Shown here: in pieces, positions 15,649-24,234 of the stretch
Layout: each line of letters starts with the position of its first letter
Position numbering within the stretch: the first letter of the stretch is position 1
Origin: J029 sp964482495
Lineage (GTDB): Bacteria > Planctomycetota > UBA1135
DNA: 64,000 nt
Direction: 5' to 3'
NCBI GenBank assembly: GCA_964482495.1
Contig: CAYZXS010000013.1
Location: 14,647 to 78,646, forward strand
Notes under the pieces: generated by a model
Seen by the model: only the letters and a program-made list of their open reading frames with translations
The model's database searches: none
What the model was told of the DNA's origin: nothing
Translations under genes and position numbers: made by a program

Positions 15649-16361
15649 GGCGCGGCGACGAACTTGTAGCCGACGCCGTGCACCGTCTGCAGGTGCTCCG
15701 GGTGATCGGGGTGGGCCTCGATCTTCTTGCGCAGCTTGAGCACGTGGGTGTCGATGGTGCGCGTGGTCGGGTACTCGTCCTCGCCCCAGACCGCGTCCAG
15801 GATCACCGCCCGCTCGAGCGCCTGGCCCTCGTGGTCGAGGAAGTAGCGCAGCAGCTCTAGCTCCTTGCGCGACAGCCCGTGCTGGACGCCCTCGCGCACC
15901 AGGCTGTAGCCGGCGAAGTCGACCTCGACCGCGCCGAAGCGGGCCGACCCGCGCTGCTGGACGCCGGGGGTGCCGCCGTTGGCGCGCCGGAGCAGCGCCC
16001 GCACCCGCATCAGCAGCTCGCGCATCGAGAAGGGCTTGACCAGGTAGTCGTCGGCGCCGAACTCGAAGCCCTGGACCCGGTCCCACTCCTCGCCGCGCGC
16101 GGACAGGATCATCACCGGCGCCGTCAGCCGGTCCTGGCGCAGCCCCTTGAGCACCGAGTAGCCGTCGCGCCGCGGCAGCATCAGGTCGAGCAACACCAGG
16201 TCGGGATCCTCGCGCACCGCCAGCTCGTAGCCGGCCTCGCCGTCGCCCGCCTCCAGCACCGCGAAGCCCTCCGCTCGCAGCGCGTCGGCCAGCGCCATGC
16301 GCAGCGCCTCCTCGTCCTCGACGATCAGGACGCGCGCGCCGTCGGCGGTCTCCGAGCTCAT
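15645..16361 (-). CDS. PhoB/OmpR-family response regulator
   Basis: 238 residues. The receiver domain (residues 10-125) has acidic pocket E15/D16, phospho-acceptor D59 (LVLLDLMLP), S87 and K109 (YLVKPFS), so it should be phosphorylatable. The C-terminal winged helix includes LSRKELELLRYFLDHEGQ, AVWGEDEYPTTRTIDTHVLKLRKK and HGVGYKF, the OmpR/PhoB type, which binds tandem direct repeats. It is third in an operon after the kinase and a small membrane protein, but also has its own promoter and operator (TTGACA-N19-TACCCT, 6 bases, ATG). Upstream 11-bp TGTCAA repeats match what PhoB-type dimers bind, suggesting autoregulation. Phosphate sensing is only an inference. Confidence 0.9.
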   Translation of the reverse strand: MSSETADGARVLIVEDEEALRMALADALRAEGFAVLEAGDGEAGYELAVREDPDLVLLDLMLPRRDGYSVLKGLRQDRLTAPVMILSARGEEWDRVQGFEFGADDYLVKPFSMRELLMRVRALLRRANGGTPGVQQRGSARFGAVEVDFAGYSLVREGVQHGLSRKELELLRYFLDHEGQALERAVILDAVWGEDEYPTTRTIDTHVLKLRKKIEAHPDHPEHLQTVHGVGYKFVAAP

Positions 16362-16367
16362 GGCTTC

Positions 16368-16409
16368 AGGGTACCGGTGCGTGTCCAGCGGCTGTCAACG
16401 CGGTGTCAA
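16368..16409 (-). promoter_or_regulatory. Response regulator promoter with direct-repeat operator
   Basis: Minus-strand TACCCT at 16368-16373, six bases before ATG 16361. Upstream units with 11-bp period on the + strand are GTGTCCA (16381), CTGTCAA (16392) and GTGTCAA (16403). TTGACA at 16393-16398 is 19 bp from the -10. The architecture is identical to that before the kinase gene. Confidence 0.65.
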
Positions 16410-16873
16410 AGGCCCATGCCGAAGCGCGGCGGGCTCGCAGTCGGCGGCCCTTGCCGCCAGTCCGGGTGCACGCGGGCCCGAAGCGCGGGCGCGAGCTCGC
16501 CCATCCAGGCGAGCTCCGCCTCGAGCATGGCGCGGTCGCCGGTTTCGGTGGAGACGCGCAACCCGGAGACGCGGGCGCCGTCCCCGGCCAACCAGACGAC
16601 CAGGTCCTGCTCCCCGCGGCGGAACTCGAACCAGGCGAAGTCGGCGTAGCGGCCGCCGAGGAGTTGACCGAGCAGGGGCAGAGATCCGGGGCAGCCGCCC
16701 GGTCGCGAGCGGTCGACGAGCGTGAGCCCGAGCCCGGGAGCCCGCGCCAGCAGCGCCTCCTCGACCTCCTGCCGCGCCGGCATTCGCTCCAGGCGATGGC
16801 GTTGCCAGAGGAGCAGAGGGCCTGGCAGGAGCAGCATGGCCAGGAAGAACAGGAGGAAGGCCCGCTTGCTCAC
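16406..16873 (-). CDS. Small membrane-anchored protein in two-component operon
   Basis: 155 residues, starting at GTG 16873, which overlaps the kinase stop as GTGA. One N-terminal membrane helix (FLLFFLAMLLLPGPLLLW) is followed by a soluble domain with VEEALLARAPGLGLTLVDRS and FAWFEFRRGEQDLVVWLAGD, probably periplasmic. No family is recognised. Its tight coupling between kinase and regulator suggests an accessory sensor or modulator of the kinase, but this is positional inference only. Confidence 0.65.
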   Translation of the reverse strand: MSKRAFLLFFLAMLLLPGPLLLWQRHRLERMPARQEVEEALLARAPGLGLTLVDRSRPGGCPGSLPLLGQLLGGRYADFAWFEFRRGEQDLVVWLAGDGARVSGLRVSTETGDRAMLEAELAWMGELAPALRARVHPDWRQGPPTASPPRFGMGL

Positions 16874-18897
16874 GGCGAATCCTCCGCGCCGATCGGCGGG
16901 GGACCTCCTGGCTTCCCGTCCTCTTCGAGGTCGACCTGCCGCAGCGGCACTTCCAGCACGAACAGCGCCCCGTCGGCGTCGGGCGGCGGCTCGCAACGTA
17001 CGCCGCCGCCGTGGCTCTCGGCGATCTGGCGCACGATCGCCAGGCCCAGGCCGGCGCCGCCGGCGGCCGCCGCGCGCTCGAAGGGGCGGAAGATGCGCTC
17101 GCGGGCGTCCGTGGGCACGCCGCGGCCGAAGTCGCGGACCTCGATCCGCAGCCGGCCGAGCGCGCTCACGGCCAGGCGGACCTCCTTGCGGCCGCTGTGG
17201 CGCAGCGAGTTGTCGACCAGGTTGAGCACCGCCCGCCGCAGCGCCTCGCCGTCGATCACGGCCTCGCCTTCGGCCGCGTCGGCCTGGAACTCCAGCTCGC
17301 CGTCGCGGCGGGCGACCCACTCGCGGGCCTCGCGCTCGAGGGCGGCGTACCACTCGCGCAGCGCGACGGTCTCGAAGCGCGGCTCGGGTGCCCGGCCGCG
17401 CTCGAGGCGCGAGAAGTCGAGCACGTCGTCGACCAGCCGCCGCAGCCGCTGCGCCTCGCGCCGGATCAGCGAGTGGTAACGCGGCGCCGCGGTCTGGCCG
17501 GCCCGCCCCGACTCCAGGTTCTCGGCCATCAGCAGGATCGAGCTCAGCGGCGTGCGCAGCTCGTGCGAGACGTTGGCGATGAAGTCGACCCGCAGCTGCT
17601 GCAGCCGGTGCTCGCGGCGCAACGCCAGCGAGATCGCTACCCCGGCGCCGGCGCACAGCACCCCGAGCAGCGCCAGGCCGAGGCGCAGCAGCGTGGCGCC
17701 GCCGCCGGCCTCGGCGATGAAGGCCTCCGGGTCGACGTGGCGAAGGGTGAAGGCGAAGGCGGGCCCGGCGAGCTCGACGCGTTCGCGCAGCGGCGTCCCG
17801 AGGGCGTCGTCGCCGCCGTCGAAGTCCAGGGCGAAGCCGTCGGGGAGCAGGGTGTGGGCGTCGACCGCGGCCACCAGCGCCTGCCGCAGGTCGGATTGGA
17901 GCAGGAAGCGACCGTGGAAGCGCTCGCCGTCGCGGGCCACCCGGAAGGCGTGCGGGCCGCGCAGCTGGAGCGCCGGGGCGTCAGAGGCGGGCGCCGGGAC
18001 CGCCCAGCCGTCGGCGGTCAGCGCGCGCAGGCCGCGGACGGTGGCGTCGGCCACCAGCCGGGGGTCGTCGCCGAGCCGGTCGGCCAGGGCCTGGCGCAGC
18101 GGCGGCCGGTGCAGGCGCAGGGGACCACCGACGCCGTCGTCGCCCCCGTCACCCGGGTCGCCGCCGACCAGACGCGCCGGCTCCGCCGGCAGCGCCAGGC
18201 CGCCGCGGGTCCAGCGGTCGAGCAGGTGTTCGCGGGCGCCATCGCGGAGCGCCGGCTCCAACCAGGCTTCGGCGGCGAGGAAGGAGAGCAGGAGGTAGGA
18301 CAGCTCGCCGCGCGCCTCGGCGCCGGAGAGCTCCGCCGCCGTCGCCGCCCACTCGGCCGCCACCGTCTCCCGGTCCTGGAGCTTGGCGCCGAGCTGGATG
18401 CGCCGCAGTCGGCCTTCGGCCCGCCGCCGCGGATCCTCGGTCTTGGCCAGGGCCTCGCCCGCGTCCGCCAGGGCGCCGGCCAGGTCGTTCGCCAGCTCCT
18501 TCTCCTCCGAGGCCGCGAGCAGGGCGTCGAAGGCGGTCGGGGACTCGCCGCGGAAGACCGACCAGTCGGGGAAGCTGGGCGCCGCGCCGGGGGCCTGGGC
18601 GACCTCGGCGTCGGCCGCGGTCCAGCTCAGGGCGACGCCCGGCGCCGCGTCAGCCGCGTCGTCCGCCTCGCCGGAGAGCGCCCGGTCGTCCCGCAGCAGG
18701 CGCTGCCACTCGGCGGCCACCCCGTCCTCCACCTCTCCGGCGACTCGCGCCAGCCGGGCCTCGCCGCTGCTGCGGGCGTCGCCGGCCGGCCCGAGGGCCA
18801 CGCCGAGCAGCACCGCGCCCGCCACCAGCCCGAGGCCGAGCGCCCCGCGCTCCAGTCCCAGGGCCCGCGCCCCGCGCGGACGGCCGTTCTGCGCCAT
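16870..18897 (-). CDS. Sensor histidine kinase
   Basis: 675 residues. TM1 lies near residues 17-37, a ~350-residue extracytoplasmic region follows, and TM2 (LLRLGLALLGVLCAGAGVAI) is near residue 410. Then come HisKA with phospho-acceptor H445 (FIANVSHELRTPLS) and HATPase_c with the N-box (VLNLVDNSLRHS), G1 (VRDFGRGVP), F-box (IFRPFER) and G2 (GAGLGLAIVRQI). All catalytic motifs are intact. It is the partner of the PhoB-type regulator downstream. The large extracytoplasmic region has no recognised sensor fold. The start at 18897 is supported by TACCCT six bases upstream and tandem TGTCAA repeats. Confidence 0.9.
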   Translation of the reverse strand: MAQNGRPRGARALGLERGALGLGLVAGAVLLGVALGPAGDARSSGEARLARVAGEVEDGVAAEWQRLLRDDRALSGEADDAADAAPGVALSWTAADAEVAQAPGAAPSFPDWSVFRGESPTAFDALLAASEEKELANDLAGALADAGEALAKTEDPRRRAEGRLRRIQLGAKLQDRETVAAEWAATAAELSGAEARGELSYLLLSFLAAEAWLEPALRDGAREHLLDRWTRGGLALPAEPARLVGGDPGDGGDDGVGGPLRLHRPPLRQALADRLGDDPRLVADATVRGLRALTADGWAVPAPASDAPALQLRGPHAFRVARDGERFHGRFLLQSDLRQALVAAVDAHTLLPDGFALDFDGGDDALGTPLRERVELAGPAFAFTLRHVDPEAFIAEAGGGATLLRLGLALLGVLCAGAGVAISLALRREHRLQQLRVDFIANVSHELRTPLSSILLMAENLESGRAGQTAAPRYHSLIRREAQRLRRLVDDVLDFSRLERGRAPEPRFETVALREWYAALEREAREWVARRDGELEFQADAAEGEAVIDGEALRRAVLNLVDNSLRHSGRKEVRLAVSALGRLRIEVRDFGRGVPTDARERIFRPFERAAAAGGAGLGLAIVRQIAESHGGGVRCEPPPDADGALFVLEVPLRQVDLEEDGKPGGPPPIGAEDSP

Positions 18898-18903
18898 CGT
18901 TCC

Positions 18904-18945
18904 AGGGTAAGCCCCGCCGACGCGGAGCTGTCAACGAGCTGTCAA
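18904..18945 (-). promoter_or_regulatory. Kinase operon promoter with Pho-box-like repeat
   Basis: Minus-strand TACCCT at 18904-18909 is six bases before ATG 18897. On the + strand two perfect CTGTCAA units sit at 18928 and 18939, 11 bp apart. TTGACA at 18929-18934 is 19 bp from the -10. The site could also serve the divergent FG-GAP gene starting near 19009. Confidence 0.7.
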
Positions 18946-19008
18946 AGCAAATTCCCTGTACCGGCCTCGCCCGGCCTTCGTTCTCAACCAGGACGGCCCC
19001 GCCGTCAG

Positions 19009-20664
19009 GTGCAACGCGTGTTCTTCCCTCGCTCCCTCCCCTCCCTCTCCTTCCTGTTCCTCTCCGCCCTGCTCCCCGCCCAGCAGGAGCCGGAGGGGAC
19101 TTGGAGCCTGCTCTATGACTTCGAGGGCGCGACCTCGTGGTCCCTGCTCGGCCGAGGACTCGCCAGCGTCGGCGACGTTAGCGGCGACGGATTGCCCGAC
19201 TTCGCGGCCTTCGCCGCCGGCAGCACCGGCGAGGCCCGCGTCTACTCCGGGGCCGATGGCAGCCTGGTCCACGTCCTGACCGGACCGGCTGCGACGGCCG
19301 CTTCCTTCGGCCACGCCATCGCTGGCGTCGGCGACCTGGACGGCGACGGCCGGGAGGAGGTCCTGGTCGGCGACCCCTCGGCCTCGATCACCACCTGGGG
19401 CTTCCAGGGCCAGGCCTCGGTGCACCGCGGCTCGGACGGCTCGGTGCTCTACCAATACAGCGGCATCTTCCTCTTCGGTGGCTTCGGCACCGCCGTGGCC
19501 GGCACCGGCGACGCCGACGGCGACGGCGTCGGTGACTTCGCCATCGGCGAGCCGAACGGCAACGGCTTGGGCATGATCGGCCTCTACTCCGGCGCCACCG
19601 GCGCCCTGATCCGGAACCACTACGGCAGCGGCATCAGCACCCAGTACGGCATCACCCTGTGCGGCCCGGGCGACCTCGACGGCGACGGCCTCGGCGACCT
19701 GGTCGTCGGCGAGCACTACCCCACCGCCACGGCCACCGCCTACTCTGGCGCCAGCGGCGCCGTGATCTGGTCGGTCCCCTTCGGCGCCTCGGGCCTGCTC
19801 GTCGACGTCTTCGACGACTGGAACGGCGACGGCACACCAGACGTCCTGGTCGGACAGCCGTACTTCGCCGGCGCTGCCGGACTCCATGCCGGCCTGGCGC
19901 GGGCGCTCTCCGGGGTCGACGGTTCACAGATGTTCCGGATCGACGGCCAGTTCACCGATCAGTACTTCGGCCACTGCTTCGCGAGTCCGGGGGACCTCGA
20001 CGACGACGGTGTGCCCGACCTCGTCGTCGGTCAGCTCGGCGATCACGTGGGGCTATCGGACCTGGACTATTGCACGGTCTATTCCGGCGCCGACCGGAGC
20101 GTGCTCCAGGAGATCAAGGGCGTGGGCGCCAAGGACGGCACCGGCCAGTACCTGGCCGCTCCCGGTGACTTGGACGGCGACGGCCTGGCTGATCTGCTGA
20201 CCTCGGCGCCGAGCCTCAGCGGCGCCGCCGGGCCCTTCACCGGCGCGGTCCGGGTCTGGAACCTGGAGCGCTACCTGCAGGCCGATCGCCAGCAGCTCTC
20301 CTCGGCCGCCGGCGGCGCGGTCAGCTACACCCTCTCCTTTCCGCTGGCCGCCGCCGGCCAGACCTACCAGCTGCTGGCCAGCTCCCACGGCACCGGGCCG
20401 GTCACCTTGCCCGGGGGCGTGCCCCTGTTCCTGGGCCTCGACTCGATGCTGGCGATGACCTACCTCGGCCAGTACCCGGGCGTCTTCCAGAATCCGAGCG
20501 GGACGCTCGACGCCGCTGGCCAGGCCAGCGCGGCCCTGGCGGTGCCCCCCGGCGCAATGGCCGGCGTGGTCGGCCGGACCTACTCCCTGGCCGCGGCGGC
20601 TCGGACCGCGCCGGACTCCTGGACCCACTCCTCGAACGTGGTCCGGCTGGAGATCCTGCCCTAG
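19009..20664 (+). CDS. Secreted FG-GAP (integrin-like) beta-propeller protein
   Basis: About 551 residues. The signal peptide (FFPRSLPSLSFLFLSALLPAQQ) follows a GTG start at 19009 (or 19018). Seven FG-GAP/calcium-loop repeats can be read, such as GDLDGDGREEVLVGDPSA, GDADGDGVGDFAIGEPNG, GDLDGDGLGDLVVGEHY, DWNGDGTPDVLVGQPY and GDLDDDGVPDLVVGQLG. This number fits a closed seven-bladed propeller. The last ~130 residues (AVSYTLSFPLAAAGQTYQLLA ... SNVVRLEILP) are the recurring C-terminal module of secreted proteins in this window. Probably a surface or secreted binding protein. It is divergent from the kinase gene and may share its operator. Confidence 0.8.
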   Translation: MQRVFFPRSLPSLSFLFLSALLPAQQEPEGTWSLLYDFEGATSWSLLGRGLASVGDVSGDGLPDFAAFAAGSTGEARVYSGADGSLVHVLTGPAATAASFGHAIAGVGDLDGDGREEVLVGDPSASITTWGFQGQASVHRGSDGSVLYQYSGIFLFGGFGTAVAGTGDADGDGVGDFAIGEPNGNGLGMIGLYSGATGALIRNHYGSGISTQYGITLCGPGDLDGDGLGDLVVGEHYPTATATAYSGASGAVIWSVPFGASGLLVDVFDDWNGDGTPDVLVGQPYFAGAAGLHAGLARALSGVDGSQMFRIDGQFTDQYFGHCFASPGDLDDDGVPDLVVGQLGDHVGLSDLDYCTVYSGADRSVLQEIKGVGAKDGTGQYLAAPGDLDGDGLADLLTSAPSLSGAAGPFTGAVRVWNLERYLQADRQQLSSAAGGAVSYTLSFPLAAAGQTYQLLASSHGTGPVTLPGGVPLFLGLDSMLAMTYLGQYPGVFQNPSGTLDAAGQASAALAVPPGAMAGVVGRTYSLAAAARTAPDSWTHSSNVVRLEILP

Positions 20665-20691
20665 CTCAGGCCCGGCGGCGGAAGTTCCGAA

Positions 20692-20727
20692 TAGGATGGA
20701 GGGTTCCCGGCGTCTCAAGAGACGCCG
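20692..20727 (+). promoter_or_regulatory. Promoter and leader hairpin of the 20744 gene
   Basis: TAGGAT at 20692-20697 could be a -10. A perfect 9-bp inverted repeat (CGGCGTCTC at 20708-20716, GAGACGCCG at 20719-20727, two-base centre) lies in the leader, or could terminate the upstream FG-GAP transcript. It has no U-tract. Confidence 0.35.
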
Positions 20728-20743
20728 AGACCTGCCCAGAATC

Positions 20744-22855
20744 ATGTCCATGCGCCCGCTCGCCCTGCTCCTGCTCCTCGCCGCTCTGTCGGCCATGGCC
20801 TTCGTCGCCTTCTCCGGCGACGACAACCCGCCCGTCCCGGAGCCGCCCGCCGACACCACGCCGGCCGAGGCGGGCGAGCAGGACCCGATCGCCAGCGCCC
20901 CGGCGGCGACCGGCGCCGGCGGCCGGACCACGATCGGGGACCTCGACGCCGCCCCGTCCCAGGGCTTCGTGCGCGGCCGGATCACCGGCCCGGGCGGCGC
21001 CCGCCTCTCGGGCGCCAAGGTGCGCCTGGTCGAGGCCGGCGGCTTCCTGGTCATGGGCCTGCCGCGCGCTGCCCTGGCCGAGGGCATGACCGCCTGCCGC
21101 GCCGACGGCTCCTTCTCGCTGCCTGCCCCGGAGGGCGGCGGCTCCTATTCGGTGGCGGCGCTCGCCCCCGGCTACGGCGCCGCCCGCGCCGCGGTCGTGG
21201 ACTTCGAGGCGCCCGTCAATCTGGAGTTGACGCCGTCAGTCATGGTCGCCGGCGAGGTGGTCGACGTCACCGGCGCCCCGGTGGCGGACGCGGTGGTCCA
21301 CCTGACCGGCTCTCCCGACCTCGACGGCCTGCCCGAGGCGGTCGTGACCGGCGCCGACGGCGCCTTCGGCGTGGAGGCCCCGGGCGCCGGGGACTACCAG
21401 CTGCTGGTGCGGAGCTCCGCCGGCGACGACGCCAAGGTCGACCCGCTGCGGGTGGTCGAGGGCATGGAGCCGCTGCGGGTGCAGGTCAGCGGCGCCGGCG
21501 GCGTCATCGCCCGCATCCACGAGCGCGACGGCTCTCCGGTCGAGGGCGCCCGGGTCTCGATGCGCCCGACCACGCCCGGCGCGGCCCGCTACGGCGCCAA
21601 GATGGCCCGCAGCGACGCCAACGGCGTCGCCCGGATCTTGGGCGTCGAGCGCGGCTCCTGGCTGGTGACGGTCACGGCCGCCGGATACTCGGAAGTCCTG
21701 CTCCGCCACTCCCAGCGCGACGCCGGCCCGGTCCAGATCCCGGTCGAGATGTCCGCGCCCGGCTCGATCACGGCCTACGTGGTCGACCGCGACGGCATGC
21801 CCGCCGGCGACTTCGAGGTCCAGATCCACGGCTCCTCGCCCCAGCTCCGGATGCAGCCCGGCGCCGAAGGCCGGCGCACCGACGACGCCGGCAAGGTCGT
21901 CTGGAAGCCGATCGCGGCCGGCCGCTACCGCCTCGTGGGCGGCGGCGACGGCTGGCAGGTCGACCTCGAGGGCGCCTTGGAGGGCGGCGGGGACGCCACC
22001 GCCAAGAAGGACGGCTTCGGCGCTTCGGTGGTCGAGGTCGAGGTCCTGCCCGGCGCGGAGGTCGAGACCCAGCTCCAGCTCATGGGGCACGCCCGGCTGC
22101 GCGTCGAGGTGATCGGCGCCGCCGGTCCGGTGGTCGGCGCCGAGGTGCTGCTGCACCGGCGGGGCGTCGCCGCGGCGCACCCGGCCTCGAGCGGCGTCAC
22201 CGGCCCGGACGGGGTGGCGGTGATGCCTCCGGTGCGGCCCAACCGCTACCAGAGCACGGTGATGCTCGACGGCGGGGCGGTCCAGGTGATGGGGGAAGAA
22301 GTGGTCGTCGACCAGGCCACCAAGGAGGTCCGGATCCTGCTCCCTACCGGCGAGGTGACCGGCCGGCTCGAGACCAGCGACGGTCCGCTCGCTGGCGCCA
22401 CCGTCCAGGTCGGCGGCGCCGGCGCGCCCGGGACCCAGGTCGTGACCGGTCCCGACGGCGCCTACCGGGTGCCCTATCTGAAGCAGGGGGAGTACCTGCT
22501 CAAGGCCACCGTGCAGGGCTACCTGCCGTGGCAGTCCGACCCCTTCTCCTGCGACGGCCAGACCCGGGTCGACCTCGGCGCCGCTCACCTGCACCGCGAA
22601 GCCCTCCTCCAGGGCAAGGTGCTCGGCCTAGAGCCGGAGACCCAGCAGGGCTTCTCCTTCCGTCTGGTGGAGCTGCACGACACCCAGGGCGTGCGCGTCG
22701 GGATCTCGAACCTCGAAGCCGGCGACCGCTTCCGCTTCCAGGGACTCGTCCCCGGGAGCTACAACCTGGTGGTCGTCGCCTCCAACCGGAAGTACGACCC
22801 GGTCACGGTCGAGCTCGATGAGGGGATGAACGAGACCGAGATCCAGGTGCCGTAG
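20744..22855 (+). CDS. Membrane-anchored carboxypeptidase-regulatory-like repeat protein
   Basis: About 703 residues. An N-terminal hydrophobic segment (PLALLLLLAALSAMAFVAF) without a lipobox is a signal anchor. A Pro/Ala-rich spacer of ~60 residues follows, then six or seven CarboxypepD_reg-like beta-sandwich units. Each carries a G-x-V-x-D/G-x-x-G-x-P...A-x-V core, for example GRITGPGGARLSGAKVRLVE, GEVVDVTGAPVADAVVHLTG and GRLETSDGPLAGATVQVGG. Such repeats are structural or adhesive; no enzyme domain is seen. The frame also allows an ATG at 20696, but that overlaps a probable -10, and 20744 gives a normal anchor. Confidence 0.75.
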   Translation: MSMRPLALLLLLAALSAMAFVAFSGDDNPPVPEPPADTTPAEAGEQDPIASAPAATGAGGRTTIGDLDAAPSQGFVRGRITGPGGARLSGAKVRLVEAGGFLVMGLPRAALAEGMTACRADGSFSLPAPEGGGSYSVAALAPGYGAARAAVVDFEAPVNLELTPSVMVAGEVVDVTGAPVADAVVHLTGSPDLDGLPEAVVTGADGAFGVEAPGAGDYQLLVRSSAGDDAKVDPLRVVEGMEPLRVQVSGAGGVIARIHERDGSPVEGARVSMRPTTPGAARYGAKMARSDANGVARILGVERGSWLVTVTAAGYSEVLLRHSQRDAGPVQIPVEMSAPGSITAYVVDRDGMPAGDFEVQIHGSSPQLRMQPGAEGRRTDDAGKVVWKPIAAGRYRLVGGGDGWQVDLEGALEGGGDATAKKDGFGASVVEVEVLPGAEVETQLQLMGHARLRVEVIGAAGPVVGAEVLLHRRGVAAAHPASSGVTGPDGVAVMPPVRPNRYQSTVMLDGGAVQVMGEEVVVDQATKEVRILLPTGEVTGRLETSDGPLAGATVQVGGAGAPGTQVVTGPDGAYRVPYLKQGEYLLKATVQGYLPWQSDPFSCDGQTRVDLGAAHLHREALLQGKVLGLEPETQQGFSFRLVELHDTQGVRVGISNLEAGDRFRFQGLVPGSYNLVVVASNRKYDPVTVELDEGMNETEIQVP

Positions 22856-22885
22856 CGCCCTTCGCCCGCGCGCCGGCCGCCCCGC

Positions 22886-24163
22886 CTAGAAGGCGGTGAC
22901 CAGCACCGGGCTGGTCCGGTAGCTCTGCGGCTCGACCGCCTGCAGGGAGTAGCTGCGGCCGGCAGCGATGAGCGGCACGAAGGAATTGAAGCTGACCGAG
23001 CCGCCGGTCCCCAGCCCCGAGCCGATCAGGGTCACGGGCTGGCCGAGGTCGAGGAACAAGCCCGGGTACTGCGGGATCGTGGTCGTTCCCAGCGACAGGC
23101 TCCAGGCCAGGTAGACCAGGGCGCCGTTCATGGCGTGGTCGACGGTCAGGGTGTTCTGTTGGCCGGCGATGCCCGGCGCCGGGTGCTGGACCTCGAGCTC
23201 GGGAGACAGGCCGATCGAGACCTGGTCGGTGCGGTACTCCAGCGCCCACTGGGTGCCGACCGGCGCCGGCGGCATCTCCACCTCGCGGAAGCGGCCGAGC
23301 ACGGTGCCTGCGGTCAGGAAGCGGAAGCGGTCGCCGATCACGGGCGTGTAGCCCGGATCGAGCCGCACCCGCAGGTGGCCCTCGAGCAGCGCGTCGCCGG
23401 CCACCGAGAGCCGGTCCGAGCCGCCCGGGCCCGGAAAGGCCAGGTCGATCTCGGTCCAAGGGCCGGGGCGCAGGCTCAGCTTGTCGCCGAAGCCGAGGGC
23501 GCCGGTGGAGTCGGCGGCGGTGCCGGGATCGAGGAGGCCGCGGACCTCCACGGTCTCGGTGATGGCGCCGCCGTCGCCGCGCAGCAGGCTGCCGCCGTGG
23601 GCGACCACCACCCGCCCCGAGGAGCAGATCGCGCCGCCGCTGACCTCGAGCGAGCCGGGGTAGTCGGGGCCGTTTCCGACGCTGATGACGCCGGCCGGGC
23701 CGCCGGGCTGCAGGGGCGCGAGGGCCGTGCCGGGGCCGTCCAGGACCAGGGCTCCGCTGCCTTCGGCGTAGCCGTAGAGGGAGTAGTAGGCGATGTACAC
23801 CGGGCCGTCGACCAGCACCCGGCCCCCGCGCAGCGTCAGCGTCGGCCAGGAGCTGGCCGAGGAGTCCAGCACCAGGAGCGGCCGGAAGGACTGCTCGAGC
23901 TGCAGCTCGTTGCCGCCCAGGTCGAACTCCACTTCGCCCTGGTGGACCAAGGCGTCGGCGATGTGGGTCGGCGACGGGAAGCTGACGGTGTAGGGCGCCG
24001 CGCCGGCCAGGTCGAAGGTGACCTCCGCCCAGTAGCCGGGCGTCACGCCCGTGCTCCAGTTGGCCGGGTCGTCGAAGCTGCCGCCGTTGGGCTCGATCCA
24101 GTGGTGCTGGGCGGCCGCGGGGGCGGCGAGCAGGAGCAGGGCGACGATCGCGGGCTGGGGCAT
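22886..24163 (-). CDS. Secreted passenger-like beta-rich protein
   Basis: About 425 residues with a signal peptide (MPQPAIVALLLLAAPAAAQ). The mature start WIEPNGGSFDDPANWSTGVTP is the W-x3-G-x5-NW-S-G opening common in autotransporter-like and PEP-CTERM-type passenger proteins. Repetitive Gly/Leu/Val strands follow (GALVLDGPGTAL, GGAICSSGRVVVAHGGSLL), consistent with a right-handed beta-helix. A section GDRFRFLTAGTVLGRFREVEMP matches the segment that usually closes these passengers. The last ~100 residues are a variant of the shared C-terminal module. A TAGGCT near 24197-24202 supports the 24163 start over ATG 24196. It is convergent with the previous gene. Confidence 0.7.
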   Translation of the reverse strand: MPQPAIVALLLLAAPAAAQHHWIEPNGGSFDDPANWSTGVTPGYWAEVTFDLAGAAPYTVSFPSPTHIADALVHQGEVEFDLGGNELQLEQSFRPLLVLDSSASSWPTLTLRGGRVLVDGPVYIAYYSLYGYAEGSGALVLDGPGTALAPLQPGGPAGVISVGNGPDYPGSLEVSGGAICSSGRVVVAHGGSLLRGDGGAITETVEVRGLLDPGTAADSTGALGFGDKLSLRPGPWTEIDLAFPGPGGSDRLSVAGDALLEGHLRVRLDPGYTPVIGDRFRFLTAGTVLGRFREVEMPPAPVGTQWALEYRTDQVSIGLSPELEVQHPAPGIAGQQNTLTVDHAMNGALVYLAWSLSLGTTTIPQYPGLFLDLGQPVTLIGSGLGTGGSVSFNSFVPLIAAGRSYSLQAVEPQSYRTSPVLVTAF

Positions 24164-24234
24164 GCGGAGGGCGACCGGGTCGCGGGGACGGGGCATCAGC
24201 CTACCGGAAGACGGGAATTCCGGGGGGGAGGGGC

